NCBI GenBank assembly: GCA_033782935.1 | Contig: JAWQEG010000621.1 | Span: forward strand, 1,752,001 to 1,816,000 | Length of the DNA stretch: 64,000 nucleotides | From: Petrolisthes cinctipes | Taxonomy: Eukaryota > Arthropoda > Malacostraca > Decapoda > Porcellanidae | Direction of reading: 5' to 3' | In this document: piece by piece, positions 54,667 to 64,000 of the stretch | How positions within the stretch are numbered: the first letter of the stretch is position 1 | Layout: every line of letters starts with the position of its first letter | Notes under the pieces: model-generated | Databases searched by the model: none | What the model was told of the DNA's origin: nothing | What the model saw: the letters and a program-made list of their open reading frames with translations, nothing else | Translations under genes and position numbers: made by a program

Positions 54667-55283
54667 TATACCGTCAAGGAAGACCTTGCATCATTACCCG
54701 GGGTGAACAGACTCTAGAATACACAATAAAATTTATTGGTAGTACATAAAGGTCACACAGAATATGGTAGTATGCTAGCGTGCCGTGCCGTGCTGTAGGT
54801 GAGCCGTGGCTGCTGCAGGAGAGTTGGCTGGAGGCAGAAGGATGGCCGTGTGATCAAGACGAGAACACGGATAGGCTTGGGGCAGCTAGGCAGGTGTGGC
54901 GGCAGGCAGTACCTTCTCTTTCCAGTGCTTGAATGTAAGTGATTGACCCAGGAGGCCTGGGCCCTTATATATGGTGCAACCCAGGTCCCGGATGAGGCGT
55001 TACCACGTAATCACCTTGCCTACAAGCGTTGGCAGGTAGATATTCCCATGAATGAGTCAGCCTGGCGCGGGGAAGGGAGATTACAGCTGGCATCCCCAGG
55101 GGGCATGAGGCGGCTTGGCTGAAAGAAGGTGTGCTCCCAAGGGCGGCTTAGGTCTGTCTGGGTCGGGGATTAGTGTACCCGTCTGGCTCAGAATAGACAC
55201 AGGGATATAGGAGTGGTATACCTGGCGAAACAGGAGTGGCCATATATGTGGTAATTAGAGTGGCCATATATGTGGCCGCTACA
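54667..55283 (+). mobile_element. Solo LTR (copy 2) with AGTG target duplication
   Basis: Same family and orientation as 33106-33828. AGTG lies on both sides (54663-54666, 55284-55287). The first bases, TATACCGTCAAGG, are mutated from TGTAGCATCAAGG; the end GTGGCCGCTACA is intact. It has the same CCCTTATATATGG TATA-like site (about 54961-54973). It lacks the extra 100 bp of copy 1. Confidence 0.8.
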
Positions 55284-55521
55284 AGTGTATGAATTTTTTG
55301 GATCTGCAAATATGTAGTGCCTGTGTGTGTGTGTGTGTCCTCGTGGGAGTAAACAAAGTTAATACCAAGTTGGTAACAGTGCATGTTTGATGAAGTCACG
55401 GTGTAGCCAACTCATGACAGAAAACGTGTATACTTAGAATTTGAAGAAAACAACAACATGATAACAATATTTTTATTATTATAATTAATATTATTCATTA
55501 TATTGTAAACACTTGGTACAG
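55284..55521. other. Spacer with (GT)n
   Basis: (GT)n at about 55323-55338. No gene. Confidence 0.5.
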
Positions 55522-56246
55522 TGTTATACCGGGGTGAACAGACTCTATTATACAAGGTAACAATTTATTGGTAAGCACCTTGTAGCTGGGTTACCCGCCT
55601 ATCGTGGTAGTGTGCGTGTGGAGAGAAGTAGCTGGTGCGGAGGACACGTGGTGTGCTTGGTGAAGGCAGGTGGCGGTGTAGGCACGGCAGAGCTGGGGGA
55701 AGAGATGCTTCCAGGTGAAGAGCTGGCGTCTAAGTGGACGAGTAGTGGCGCTGCGGCCGCGGAGGCCAGCCAGTGTTGGCTGTGCGCTTCTGCATAGGTA
55801 GGACAGGTGAAGTCGAAGATGCGTGTCGCAGACAGGTGAGATGGAAAATGCTTAGAAGGTACTTGGTGTCATTACAATATTATAATTGATACAATAATTG
55901 TATAATATCAGTACATAAAATTATCTTAATAATAATTATATTTATGGACAGAGTGAGGCCATGTGCATTCCAAAAAGGACTAGACCTCAACCAGAAGTGG
56001 ACAGACTTGGTTTACTTAGACTTTGGTAGTAACACGATCGCCAGAGGGCAGGTGGGCCCGCAATCTGGGAGTGGGCTCAATCTTAATCAATAAATGAAGT
56101 GGTATCTCCACTCAGATGCCCGGGCGTCTACGTCATTGCGGGCCCAGCACGAAGTGTGTTCAGGTCTCTGGCCGACCTATACTACCTAGACCGAGGGTAG
56201 TAATATTGTGTGTGCACTTTAGTGATGAAATACGAGGAGTGTAACA
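55522..56246 (+). mobile_element. Candidate related LTR, diverged
   Basis: TGTTATACCGGGGTGAACAG and CAATTTATTGGTA near 55568 resemble the start of the solo LTRs (CCCGGGGTGAACAGACTCTA, AAATTTATTGGTA). The segment could end at GAGTGTAACA (56246), giving TGTTA...TAACA ends. No matching target duplication is visible, so the right boundary is a guess. Confidence 0.4.
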
Positions 56247-56610
56247 GTCATTGGCGGGCCTTTATTTTATACCTCTTATCTATTTACCCTTTTCTTCATG
56301 TATAAGATGTCTCTTGAAAAGAGGTTGGTAGGACATTGGATCCAGTTTTAATTATGATATAATTTTTTGTATTAGTGGGGCAAGGGCTGAATTTTGTGAT
56401 TTTGTGATCGAGAATCTGTGGTCAGAAACAGGTATTAGGGGAAATAAGGCTATTATTTGTGGAACAGATATCGTTATCAATGAAACAGATGTGGTATCAA
56501 TGGACAGGGGCTGGTGTTCGTGGAGCAGCAGCTGGCATTATGGAAACAGTGTTGACATCAGTTAAGCAAAGGCAAGTAATGATTATACAGGGGCTATTAT
56601 TAGTAAAGCA
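56247..56610. other. Unassigned sequence upstream of the RTE-like LINE
   Basis: Weakly repetitive text (GGTATCAATGGACAGG-like) and no domain. Confidence 0.35.
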
Positions 56611-58271
56611 GTGGTCGAGTTGAGAGGTGGAGAGAGTACTTTGATGAACTGCTGAATGAAGGAAGTGGAACGCCAGCAAACATAGTTGGATGGGGTATGA
56701 GAGAGATAAGAGAGGTAGTGGAGGAGGAGGTGGAGATCAGAAGGGCAGAAGTGAGTGAGGCCCTGAAGAGGGTAAAGGTGGGTAAATCATCAGGAATAGA
56801 TGGAGTGTGCGGTGAGATGCTCAAGTGTGGTGGTGAGATAGTGGTTGAGTGGGTGTGGAAAATGTGTGGACTAGCATGGGAGAAGGGAAGTGTGCCTGAA
56901 GATTGGAAATTAGGAATCATAGTGCTTCTGTATAAGGGTAAAGGGGAGAGAGGAGTGTGCGGTAATCACAGGGGGATATGTCTCCTTAGTGTACTAGGGA
57001 AGGTATACAGTACTGTAGGGTAGTGATCGAGAGAGTGAGAGTGAGAACAGAGAGGTGGGCGGGTGAGGAGCAGGGTGGGTTTAGGAAGGGTAGAGGGTGT
57101 GTAGACCAGATTTTTTCCTTGAGGTGTGTTGTGGAGAAGTATCTGGAGATGGCACAGAAGCTGTATGCTGCATTTATGGATTTGGAGAAGGCTTATGACA
57201 AAGTAGATAGAGAAGGTCTGTGGAAAGTACTGAGAATATATGGAGTAGTTGGAAAGTTGCTAGAGGCAGTGAAGAGCTTGTATGAGGGTGCAAGAGCAGC
57301 AGTCAGGGTGGAGAGTGAGCAGATGAGTTCTATTAACTTGAGCGTTGGGTTGAAGCAAGGGTATGTCATGTCCCCATTGTTGTTCAATGTTTACATGGAT
57401 GGAGTTATGAAGGAAATACAGGGAAGAGCAGTGGGTGTTGGTGTACCTCTGATAAGGGAGGGGAGTGACTGGAAGTTGCCTGTGTTGCTGTTTGCTGATG
57501 ATACAGTTCTGCTGAATAACGATGAGTGGGAGTCACAGGGATTGGTGAATATGTTTGGAGATGTGTGCGAGAAACGGAACCTGAAGGTGAATGTAGTGAA
57601 GAGCAGAGTTATGATCTTTGAAAGGGGTACAGCCACAGGTTGTAAAGTGAGGTTAAATGGACAGGTTATGGAGAATGTCAGCTCATTTAAGTATTTGGGC
57701 AATGTGATGAGTACGGATGGGAGGTTAGAGGATGAGATGCGAGAGAGGGTACAACAGGGGAAGAGGGTTGTAGGAACACTGAAAGCAGTGATATGGAATA
57801 GGGCGATGAGTATGGAAGTGAAGAAAACGCTACATGATAGTGTGGTAATCCCGACACTGACATACGGGAGTGAAACGTGGACGATGATGGAAAGACATAA
57901 ATCAAGAGTTAGAGGCGTGGAAATGAGCTACCTTAGAAGTGCGTGTGGAGTGACATGGAGAGACAGACTGACAAATGAAGAGGTACGGGAGCAGTGTGGT
58001 GTGGGTGTGGACGTGTTGGAGAGTGTGAAAAGGAACACCTTGAGGTGGTTCGGTCATGTGGAGCATATGGGAAGAGAGAGGTTGCTTAAGAGATTGTACG
58101 AGAGTGAGGTGGAGGGACGGGCAGACCGAAGGTGAGGTGGAGGGATGGAGTTGAGAGGTATGTGAGGAAGAGTGGTATGGGGTGGGAGGAGGGACGCCAG
58201 TTAACGGGGGACAGGGATTTATGGAGGCGATTCATTTGTGGCCACCCCTTCGGGGATTAAGGCATCTGGCT

Positions 58272-58302
<31 letters not shown>
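56611..58302 (+). pseudogene. RTE-like LINE, 5' truncated RT with (GATA)n tail
   Basis: Starts near YFDELLNEG (56628) with no endonuclease. RT blocks: VKVGKSSGIDGVCGEMLK, VPEDWKLGIIVLLYKGKG and CGNHRGICLLSVLGKVYS; then, after a one-base shift near 57020, EEQGGFRKGRGCVDQIF, FMDLEKAYDKVDREGLW, GLKQGYVMSPLLFNVYMDGV and LLFADDTVLL (catalytic FADD intact). The thumb and connection LTYGSETWTMMERHKSRVRG and TLRWFGHVEHMGRERLLKRL follow. The frame breaks again near 58130. The end is a GATA tetranucleotide run (58271-58302), a tail type usual in RTE-group elements. There is no RNase H. It is comparatively well preserved. Confidence 0.85.
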
Positions 58303-61108
58303 TGATATATCGTGAACAAAATTGGAACGATTATCAAGGAGGTGTGGTACAAAAATGGGGAGCAGAAGGTTTACTTGAGCATCACAATATCTATCCCACC
58401 TGGTCTAAAGCAGCTACGGGATGAAGCCTAGCAGGAAACCGAGCACCGGAGGCCGCAGCCATAGCCAAGGCATCAGCCTGCTCATTCCCATCGACACCCA
58501 TATGGGCCGAGACCCAACAAAATGTCACTCTGCGGCACAGATGTCCAAGGAGGACAAGCCACTAAAGGATGGCCAACATTAGGGATGGGAAGAGTTAAAA
58601 TTGCCCAAGACCTGCAAGGCACTACAGGAATCACTAAAAATAGTAAAAGAAGGCTGTGGGAGAGTAAAAATTACTTGGAGGGCATATAAAATGGCCGAGA
58701 GCTTGGCAGTAAAAATTTACATGACAGAAGGGAGCCTGCCGCCTCTACAAAACTCAGAAAAGACAGCTCCAAAACTAACTCCAGCATTAGACTTTGACCC
58801 ATAAGTGTACACAGGGAGGGACTCCCTGTCAGAGGAGGCATATTCTAAAAAGGAGTGAGCCACTGGTTGAGGAAGAGATTTTTTCTTGTCTGAAAAGCAA
58901 GTGTAGGTGTGAATTTTTAGGAGAAGCCATGGAGCCACCCTGGGGACTGGCTCCGGAGAAATCTGGAAGTCTTCAATGCCCAACTCCTCCATAGCTTTCA
59001 TGACCCGGAAGCCAAAGGGCCAAGGTGTGCAAGGATGTGAGAGGTAGTACTGAGATATGTCAGATGACACCGCCAAGCAGGGAAGGGAATCAGGAAGTCG
59101 ATGTAAGCGCTGCCAACATTAAACCATTAATGACTGGCAACGGAGATCAAGAGGTGGCTCATCAGCGTCCACCAGGAGACTGGAGACTGGGGATGACCTG
59201 AAGGCTCTGGTCGCCAGATGTACCCCAGCATGATGATCAGGGTCTAGTCGAGTTTTGTTCTAATAAGAGCATGATATAGGCTGAGGAGGGTGGCCTGATC
59301 AGCCACCCTGAATGCATGACCCAGGACCCTCAAAAGGTTGACAGCCTGGAAGTGAACCTTAAGTGAACGTAAATGGGGAACCCAAGTCAAACGTCTGTCA
59401 AAAAGAAGACCCGAAAATTGAGTCTCCTCAACACAACGTATCCAGAGACGATACATGAATGAGTCCAGATCGGGGTGGATGCCCCGGATGCTGCAGAAGT
59501 GCATGGCAACCATCTTGGCAGGAGAGAAGTGAAACCCATTAAAACCAGCCCAACGCGACACCCTGTCGAGGACAAGCTGCATGCGCAACTCCGCCACTAA
59601 CATACCATATGGGAAGCAGCAAACCAGACTGCCAAATCGTCAACGTACATCGAGTTGGCTATACCGTCGGGAAGGGATGAGGCAATGGCATTAATTGCCA
59701 CTGCAAACAATGTGACACTGATGATTCTTCCCTAGGGGATGACCTACTCCTGTGTCATGGGTGCAGAGAGGGCTATACCAATCCTCACACAATAACTGCG
59801 GCCACTGAGTAACTCCTTAAGAAAGCGCGGAAGACGACCCAGCAGGCCATATGCATGGAGTTGCTGCAGGATACCATATTGCCATGTTGAGTCAAAGGCT
59901 TTCTCTAAATCAAAGAATACACAGACCAGGCGTTGATGTCGCCCAAAAGCCTCAAATGCAGCAGATTCCAACCTGACCAGAGCGTCTGTAGTGGAACGGT
60001 GTTTACGAAAGCCAGACTGGGACGAAGACAGATAACCACCCTGTTCCAGGAAGTATACCAGCCTGAGATTCACCATCTTCTCAAATAGTTTGCAGAGACA
60101 GGAGGTCAAGGCAATTGGTCGGTAATTGAGGGCAACACTAGAGTCCTTGCCTGGCTTGGAGAAAGGAAGGATGGTAGCAACCCTCCACCCAGATGGGAAG
60201 ACACCCTCCAGCCAGATTCTGTTATATATAGCTAAGAAGAAATGAGATCACCTCATCACCCAAGTGTCACAACATTGCATATGGGATGTTATCTGGCCCA
60301 GGAGAAGTGTTGCCACAGAGAGTGAGAGAGCAGAGTGCAGGTCTCTGAGGGTGAATATATGGTTATAACTTTCATTCCCCTTCCCCGAGAAATCCAGGGC
60401 ACTGCTCTCCTGGGCTACAAACTCATGACTGACAGCCAGAGGTCGAGAGTAACGGCTGGAGACTCTTGCTAAAGCCTCTGCAGTGGTATTGGCCACTGTT
60501 AAACCATCCATGATCTTAACCCCATTGACCTTAAGGGCAGGTGGAGGACTAGGAGAAAACTTCGCCGCCATATTCCAGACTCTCCTGAACACATGGGTGA
60601 GTGGGGTTTTATTATTAATTGAAGACACATTGGCCTTCCAAGATGCACGTCCTGCCTCTGTTAAAACTCGTCTAGCCTGAGCCCTTGCCTGTCGGAAGTC
60701 CTCTAAAAGAATAGGGTCCCCATGATTGCGACGATGACGAGAGAAAGCAGCACGATTCTCCTACACAGCAGTGGTGCAGACTGGTGACCACCAAGGGACA
60801 GGACGTTTGGGAAAGTGGCCAGAAGTTTTAGGGGCAGAGTTGAGAGCAACAGAGTGGAGCATATCAGTGATATAGGTCACAGCCTCATCAGAGCTACTAA
60901 AATCAGCAACAGAAGAGACCGGAGAGGTAAGCTCTTTAAAAAACTGACAGTCAGCCTTCTCTAATCTCCACTGAGGAAGACGAGACTGCGGTTCGTACCT
61001 GATATTTTCCAAGAGTATGGGGAAGTGGTCACTACCATATAAATCGGGCAACACACTCCTAGTAAAATCCGACAGTGCACTGGGTGAGCAGAGGGCAATG
61101 TCAATATC
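58303..61108 (-). pseudogene. LINE family A, copy 3 (endonuclease end, RT, RNase H)
   Basis: Minus strand. The endonuclease C-terminus YGSDHFPILLENIRYEP (about 61015-61045, catalytic SDH) leads through a linker to RT. RT blocks include LVVFFDLEKAFDSTWQYGIL-type text near 59900, GFRKHRSTTDALVRL near 60000, SYCVRIGIALSAPMTQE near 59760, and an intact YVDDLAVWFAA near 59640. Then come LVLDRVSRWAGFNGF, LLFDRRLTWVPHL and RNase H (NAGVSFGAVFSEF near 58780). It corresponds to the plus-strand copy at 1-2640 but keeps the RT part that copy 1 has lost, and has lost the 3' end. Stops and frameshifts are frequent. Confidence 0.82.
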
Positions 61109-61502
61109 CTACAACACCATCTCATCTTGCCACCACCTTGGCCTTTTGTCTCTTTCATCTGGATCCCTGCTCATGTAGGTCATGACCCCACTGGATCAGG
61201 TAGATAGACTTGCCAAAACTGCCTGCCACCTGTCCCAACCTACCATACACATCCCAATCTCCAAGAGTTTCGTGAGAAGAATTCTGCGTGATGAAACACG
61301 AGAGAAGTTGGAACTCCATACTGACGCTGAACGACATGAGTTTCTCCTTCCCTCACTATGACTGGTACTGTGCAGTGGGACACCTGTATGGTAGGAGTCC
61401 CACCCTCATTTACCGCTGTGATGTAGCCATTGTTCACATCTGAATGGGATACCGCTCTAGGTGGGAGGTTGCTAGGCGTCCGACTGCAGACCAGACGATG
61501 TA
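61109..61502 (+). pseudogene. I-like LINE fragment (RNase H C-terminus)
   Basis: SFIWIPAHVGHDPTGSGR (about 61150-61203) corresponds to the WVPSHVGLGHNGTVDRLA block of the LINE at 39300-44870. Cysteine-poor tail text and RWEVARRP near 61460 follow. It abuts LINE copy 3 in head-to-head orientation at about 61108 and ends at the MITE at 61503. Confidence 0.65.
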
Positions 61503-61775
61503 CAGTTGCCCAAGAAAAGACTGCAACCAAATTTACTGTTGTGTGGCAATATCTGGCAGCTGCTCCAAAGTAAACAGTCGTATTTTATCAATTGATCACT
61601 CAGAACCTATAGTTGTAATGATGAATGTAATTAGCTGAAGCCAATAACATTTATCCATACAAAGGTTGTAGGTTCCGAGTGATCGATTGATAAAATACGA
61701 GTGTTTACTTTGAAGCAGCTGCCAGTTATTGCCACACACCAGCAAATTTGGTTGCAGTCTTTTCTTGGGCAACTG
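61503..61775. mobile_element. 273-bp fold-back MITE with TA target duplication
   Basis: CAGTTGCCCAAGAAAAGACT is mirrored exactly by AGTCTTTTCTTGGGCAACTG. The arms are about 110 bp with roughly 90% identity and the loop about 55 bp. TA flanks (61501-61502, 61776-61777). The CAGT start is of Tc1/mariner type. Confidence 0.85.
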
Positions 61776-62200
61776 TATATACATAGCTTACTCTGTCAGA
61801 TTCTCATACACTCAGACTCCTCAATTGATCACTTTAGACCCTCTTACCTAATGTATCGTGATATGTGTGACTATTTAATTAATCAGCCCGATGTTTTAGA
61901 AAATATTCTCAATATATTTCAAGAGTTTCTCAGCTCCTTGCAATGCCAATTTATATTATTCACATTTAAATTGTATGTTAGGATATCTCAAAGCAAGGGG
62001 AAAATCATTCCCTCGGCTTTGGAATGACCATTACCGCATAATCTTTATTATTTACTATGTCCCTATTATTTTTTTTTTTCAACATTATTACTCTCACTGC
62101 AGTTTTCTTATTTGTATGTGTATGTCTATGGGTGTGTATTTGTGCGTTTATGCATGTGTATGTGCGTGTCCGTGTTTGTATGTGAGGATATGTGTATATG
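61776..62200. other. Unassigned spacer with GT-rich tract
   Basis: GTGTATGTGCGTGTCCGTGT-like text (62110-62200). No gene. Confidence 0.4.
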
Positions 62201-62202
62201 TA

Positions 62203-62453
62203 CACCCGAAAGTACTAATATCTCCCCCCCCCCCCAATAGCCAAAGTCACGGCCAGTGACGACCTGGCGATCAAACACACCACATCCAACTCCTCTACGC
62301 CGACCCCAGTGGTTCATTTGCTCGAAGTATGAGAAAATGTGAATCATTGTAGACGAGTTGGATGTGGTGTGTTCGATCGCCCGGTCGTCACTGGCCGTGA
62401 CTTTGGCTATTAGGGGGGGGGGGGGGGAGAAATGAAATTAGTACTTCCGGGTG
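62203..62453. mobile_element. 251-bp fold-back MITE with TA target duplication
   Basis: CACCCGAAAGTACTAAT mirrors ATTAGTACTTCCGGGTG. The arms are about 100 bp, each with a C-run or G-run (about 62224-62236, 62413-62428) and CCACATCCAACTC/GAGTTGGATGTGG. The loop is about 45 bp. TA flanks at 62201-62202 and 62454-62455. Confidence 0.83.
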
Positions 62454-62730
62454 TACAGCGGGCGGCGAGACTAATGTCGCCCTGATGGGACACACGGTGT
62501 TCAGGGGCTCGTGTCAGTGGGTGTCGTGGGGCTGGCTGGCTAGGTGGGTTTACAGACCACATATACCAAGTCCGTTCACCAGCGACCCAAAACTCGTCAC
62601 GTCCCGCGCAGTGACGTCAATTTGCCCCCTCTGACCCGTGGTCAGTCTTTTTTCTCCCTTTACCTAGTGAAGGTCGCACAGCTTTCTCCCAAATTTATTG
62701 TCTTTATCATGCTTTCTTACAATTGAAAAT

Positions 62731-63460
62731 ATGCCTAGCAACTGTGCAGTGTTCAATTGCTTCTCTAGCAGGAAAAAAGCTAGTGATAGGCATCTTATTT
62801 TCCACGGATTTCCAAAGAACGACAGCATAGATGAAGGTCACTCAGTGGAAACTAATATGGAAACTGATAGTTCACTGGAGCATGAATTATGCTTATCAGC
62901 TATGGTCTTTTCAGCCTTTAATGATGACGTTTTGCTAGAAAACGAAAACTTGGAAAATGAAGACCCATATGTCATTAATGATAAACTAAACTTAGAACAA
63001 GCTACAGAAAATGAAGTTCTCCAGTATTTTGGTGGATTTATTGCTCACAAATTTCCTTAATATCAATCCCTAGGAGCAAAGGTGGAAAGGGATGATAGTT
63101 CATGGATTGGATCAGTTGACAGAGGTGGAGCTTTAATGAAGCCTATTCTGAATTCCTAGAAAAATTATCTGTAATGGAAAAATTATTTAAATGTTACCAT
63201 GGGGAATCAAAACTTAAACCAGGTAAAGTATCCATTAAACTCTTGACTTGATACATATCAGAAGTATTACAACTCCCTACTGATGTTATAGCTTACTTTG
63301 TCAGATGCCGTATGTTCTCTCGAATGAGGGTATTAAACAGAAATATAACTTCAGCAACAATGCAGTGCAAGAAAATGTTAAAGGTAGTCAAATGAATCAA
63401 TAATGCAATGTTACAACAGTGGAAAATATTGTTCCCATTTATTTGCTTATTGTTAATTTT
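62731..63460 (+). pseudogene. THAP-domain / P-like transposase remnant with internal deletion
   Basis: ATG at 62731 begins MPSNCAVFNCFSSRKKASDR with the first C-x4-C of a THAP zinc finger, then LIFHGFPKND, the FP element of that domain. The second half of the finger (Cys-x2-His) is absent. An acidic stretch follows directly, then ENEVLQYFGGFIAHKFP and a TAA at 63058. The reading continues in frame beyond it (YQSLGAKVERDDSS) and decays by 63400. A THAP start joined to a YFGGFIAHK-like C-terminal block resembles P-element/THAP9-type transposases after loss of the catalytic middle. The family assignment is moderately confident. Confidence 0.5.
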
Positions 63461-63800
63461 AATATGCAGTGTTATAATCAAAGGTGATTTTAGTTTGGTC
63501 GTATATTATTATCCACAGACCACATAACCTATTTGTGATTATTACCTTTACTTAGCCATAATGTACAGCTCCGGACAGATCAAGGGTCCACACCCCATCC
63601 ACCAGCGACTTGGTTTGGGCCTCGTCGGATCTGGCAACAGTTGCAGGTGGAGGGAGGGGGGATGTTATTGGGAGAGGAGGAGAGAAATGTGGGCGGAGCT
63701 ATATAAGAGGGTAACGAATGATCAGGTAGAGAAGACATGTGTCAGGAGGAATGAATGAAGCATACACTGTGAACGGTATCGAATCACCAATAGCATAAAG
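63461..63800. other. Spacer with a promoter-like GC box and TATA box
   Basis: GGGCGG at 63691-63696 is followed by CTATATAAGAGG at 63699-63710. No gene start is recognised downstream before the next element, so promoter function is speculative. Confidence 0.3.
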
Positions 63801-64000
63801 CAGGGTTCTTCAAACTTTTTCAGTCGTGACCCAGTTTTTACTATGACATCATTCTCGCGACCCATACAGAAAGATCTTTTACAAATGATCAGAATTATCA
63901 ACCTAAGAAAATACAAGGCCAGAAACTGAAACGTAATATTTTTTATTAAAAGGCATTGTAACCAGAATTATAAACACTGCCTCACCTACCCCTCCCTCTC
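63801..64000 (+). mobile_element. hAT-like transposon terminus, running off the window
   Basis: CAGGGTTCTTCAAACTTTTT followed by CAGTCGTGACCC is the usual start of hAT terminal inverted repeats (CAGnGGTTCnCAAACTTTTT, CGCGACCC). The 8 bases before it, GCATAAAG (63793-63800), would be one copy of the hAT 8-bp target duplication. The other end lies outside the window. Confidence 0.6.

Overview
The window is nuclear DNA from a metazoan, most likely a decapod crustacean or a close arthropod relative. Evidence: intron-bearing immunoglobulin-domain exons of the arthropod DIP/lachesin type, abundant non-LTR retrotransposons, a DIRS-type tyrosine-recombinase retrotransposon (a group known to be common in decapods), TTAGG-like motifs, and many AT, CA and GATA microsatellites. 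There are no bacterial-style genes. The organism assignment is inference; the rest is read from sequence.

The only host gene I can support lies on the minus strand and is spread over at least 13.6 kb. Three exons are visible in transcript order: 23480-23687 (second half of Ig1), 11509-11670 (first half of Ig2) and 10126-10254 (second half of Ig2). All three internal junctions are phase 1 and the coding frame is continuous across them. The linker after Ig1 and the cysteine, tryptophan and tyrosine-x-cysteine landmarks fit the DIP/lachesin cell-adhesion family. Ig3 should lie beyond base 1, and the first half of Ig1 plus the signal peptide upstream of 23687. Most of the window therefore appears to be intron or flank of this gene, filled with mobile elements.

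Layout: 1-2640, relic of an RNase H-bearing LINE (family A). 2757-8160, a decayed piggyBac transposase split by a nearly intact CR1/Jockey-like LINE (4502-7541) that landed in a TA microsatellite. 9339-9612, tRNA-derived SINE. 10126-11670, two host exons around a 19-bp perfect inverted repeat. 12224-19667, a structurally complete but mutated DIRS element in an intron, with inverted terminal repeats, an internal complementary region, gag, RT/RNase H, a tyrosine recombinase and three intron-like interruptions. It sits between two inverted SINE copies. 20000-25740, three more LINE relics, the host Ig1 exon and a 118-bp AT microsatellite. 26050-32960, a retroposon end, a TA-flanked element, a 2A-motif LINE (minus), and a second family-A LINE carrying a MITE and a CAA-tailed retroposon. 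33106-33828 and 54667-55283, two solo LTRs of one family with different 4-bp target duplications. 35.7-39.1 kb, low-complexity DNA with large inverted repeats. 39.3-44.9 kb, an I-like LINE with CCHC ORF1, endonuclease, RT and RNase H. 45.5-54.3 kb, mostly unrecognised AT-rich DNA with fold-back elements and a Myb/SANT-like relic. 56.6-58.3 kb, an RTE-like LINE with a GATA tail. 58.3-61.5 kb, two LINE relics meeting head-to-head. 61.5-64.0 kb, two fold-back MITEs, a THAP/P-like transposase remnant and a hAT-like terminus.

The strongest signals for a second look are: (i) the DIRS element whose reading frames are rejoined by three GT-AG introns; (ii) about eight TA-flanked inverted-repeat elements with different termini, including a pair sharing a single central TA; (iii) a 32-bp perfect palindrome bounded by an exact 8-bp duplication inside a LINE relic; and (iv) the host Ig gene. 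Nearly all transposon genes are broken, so the window reads as an archive of past insertions and not an active system.
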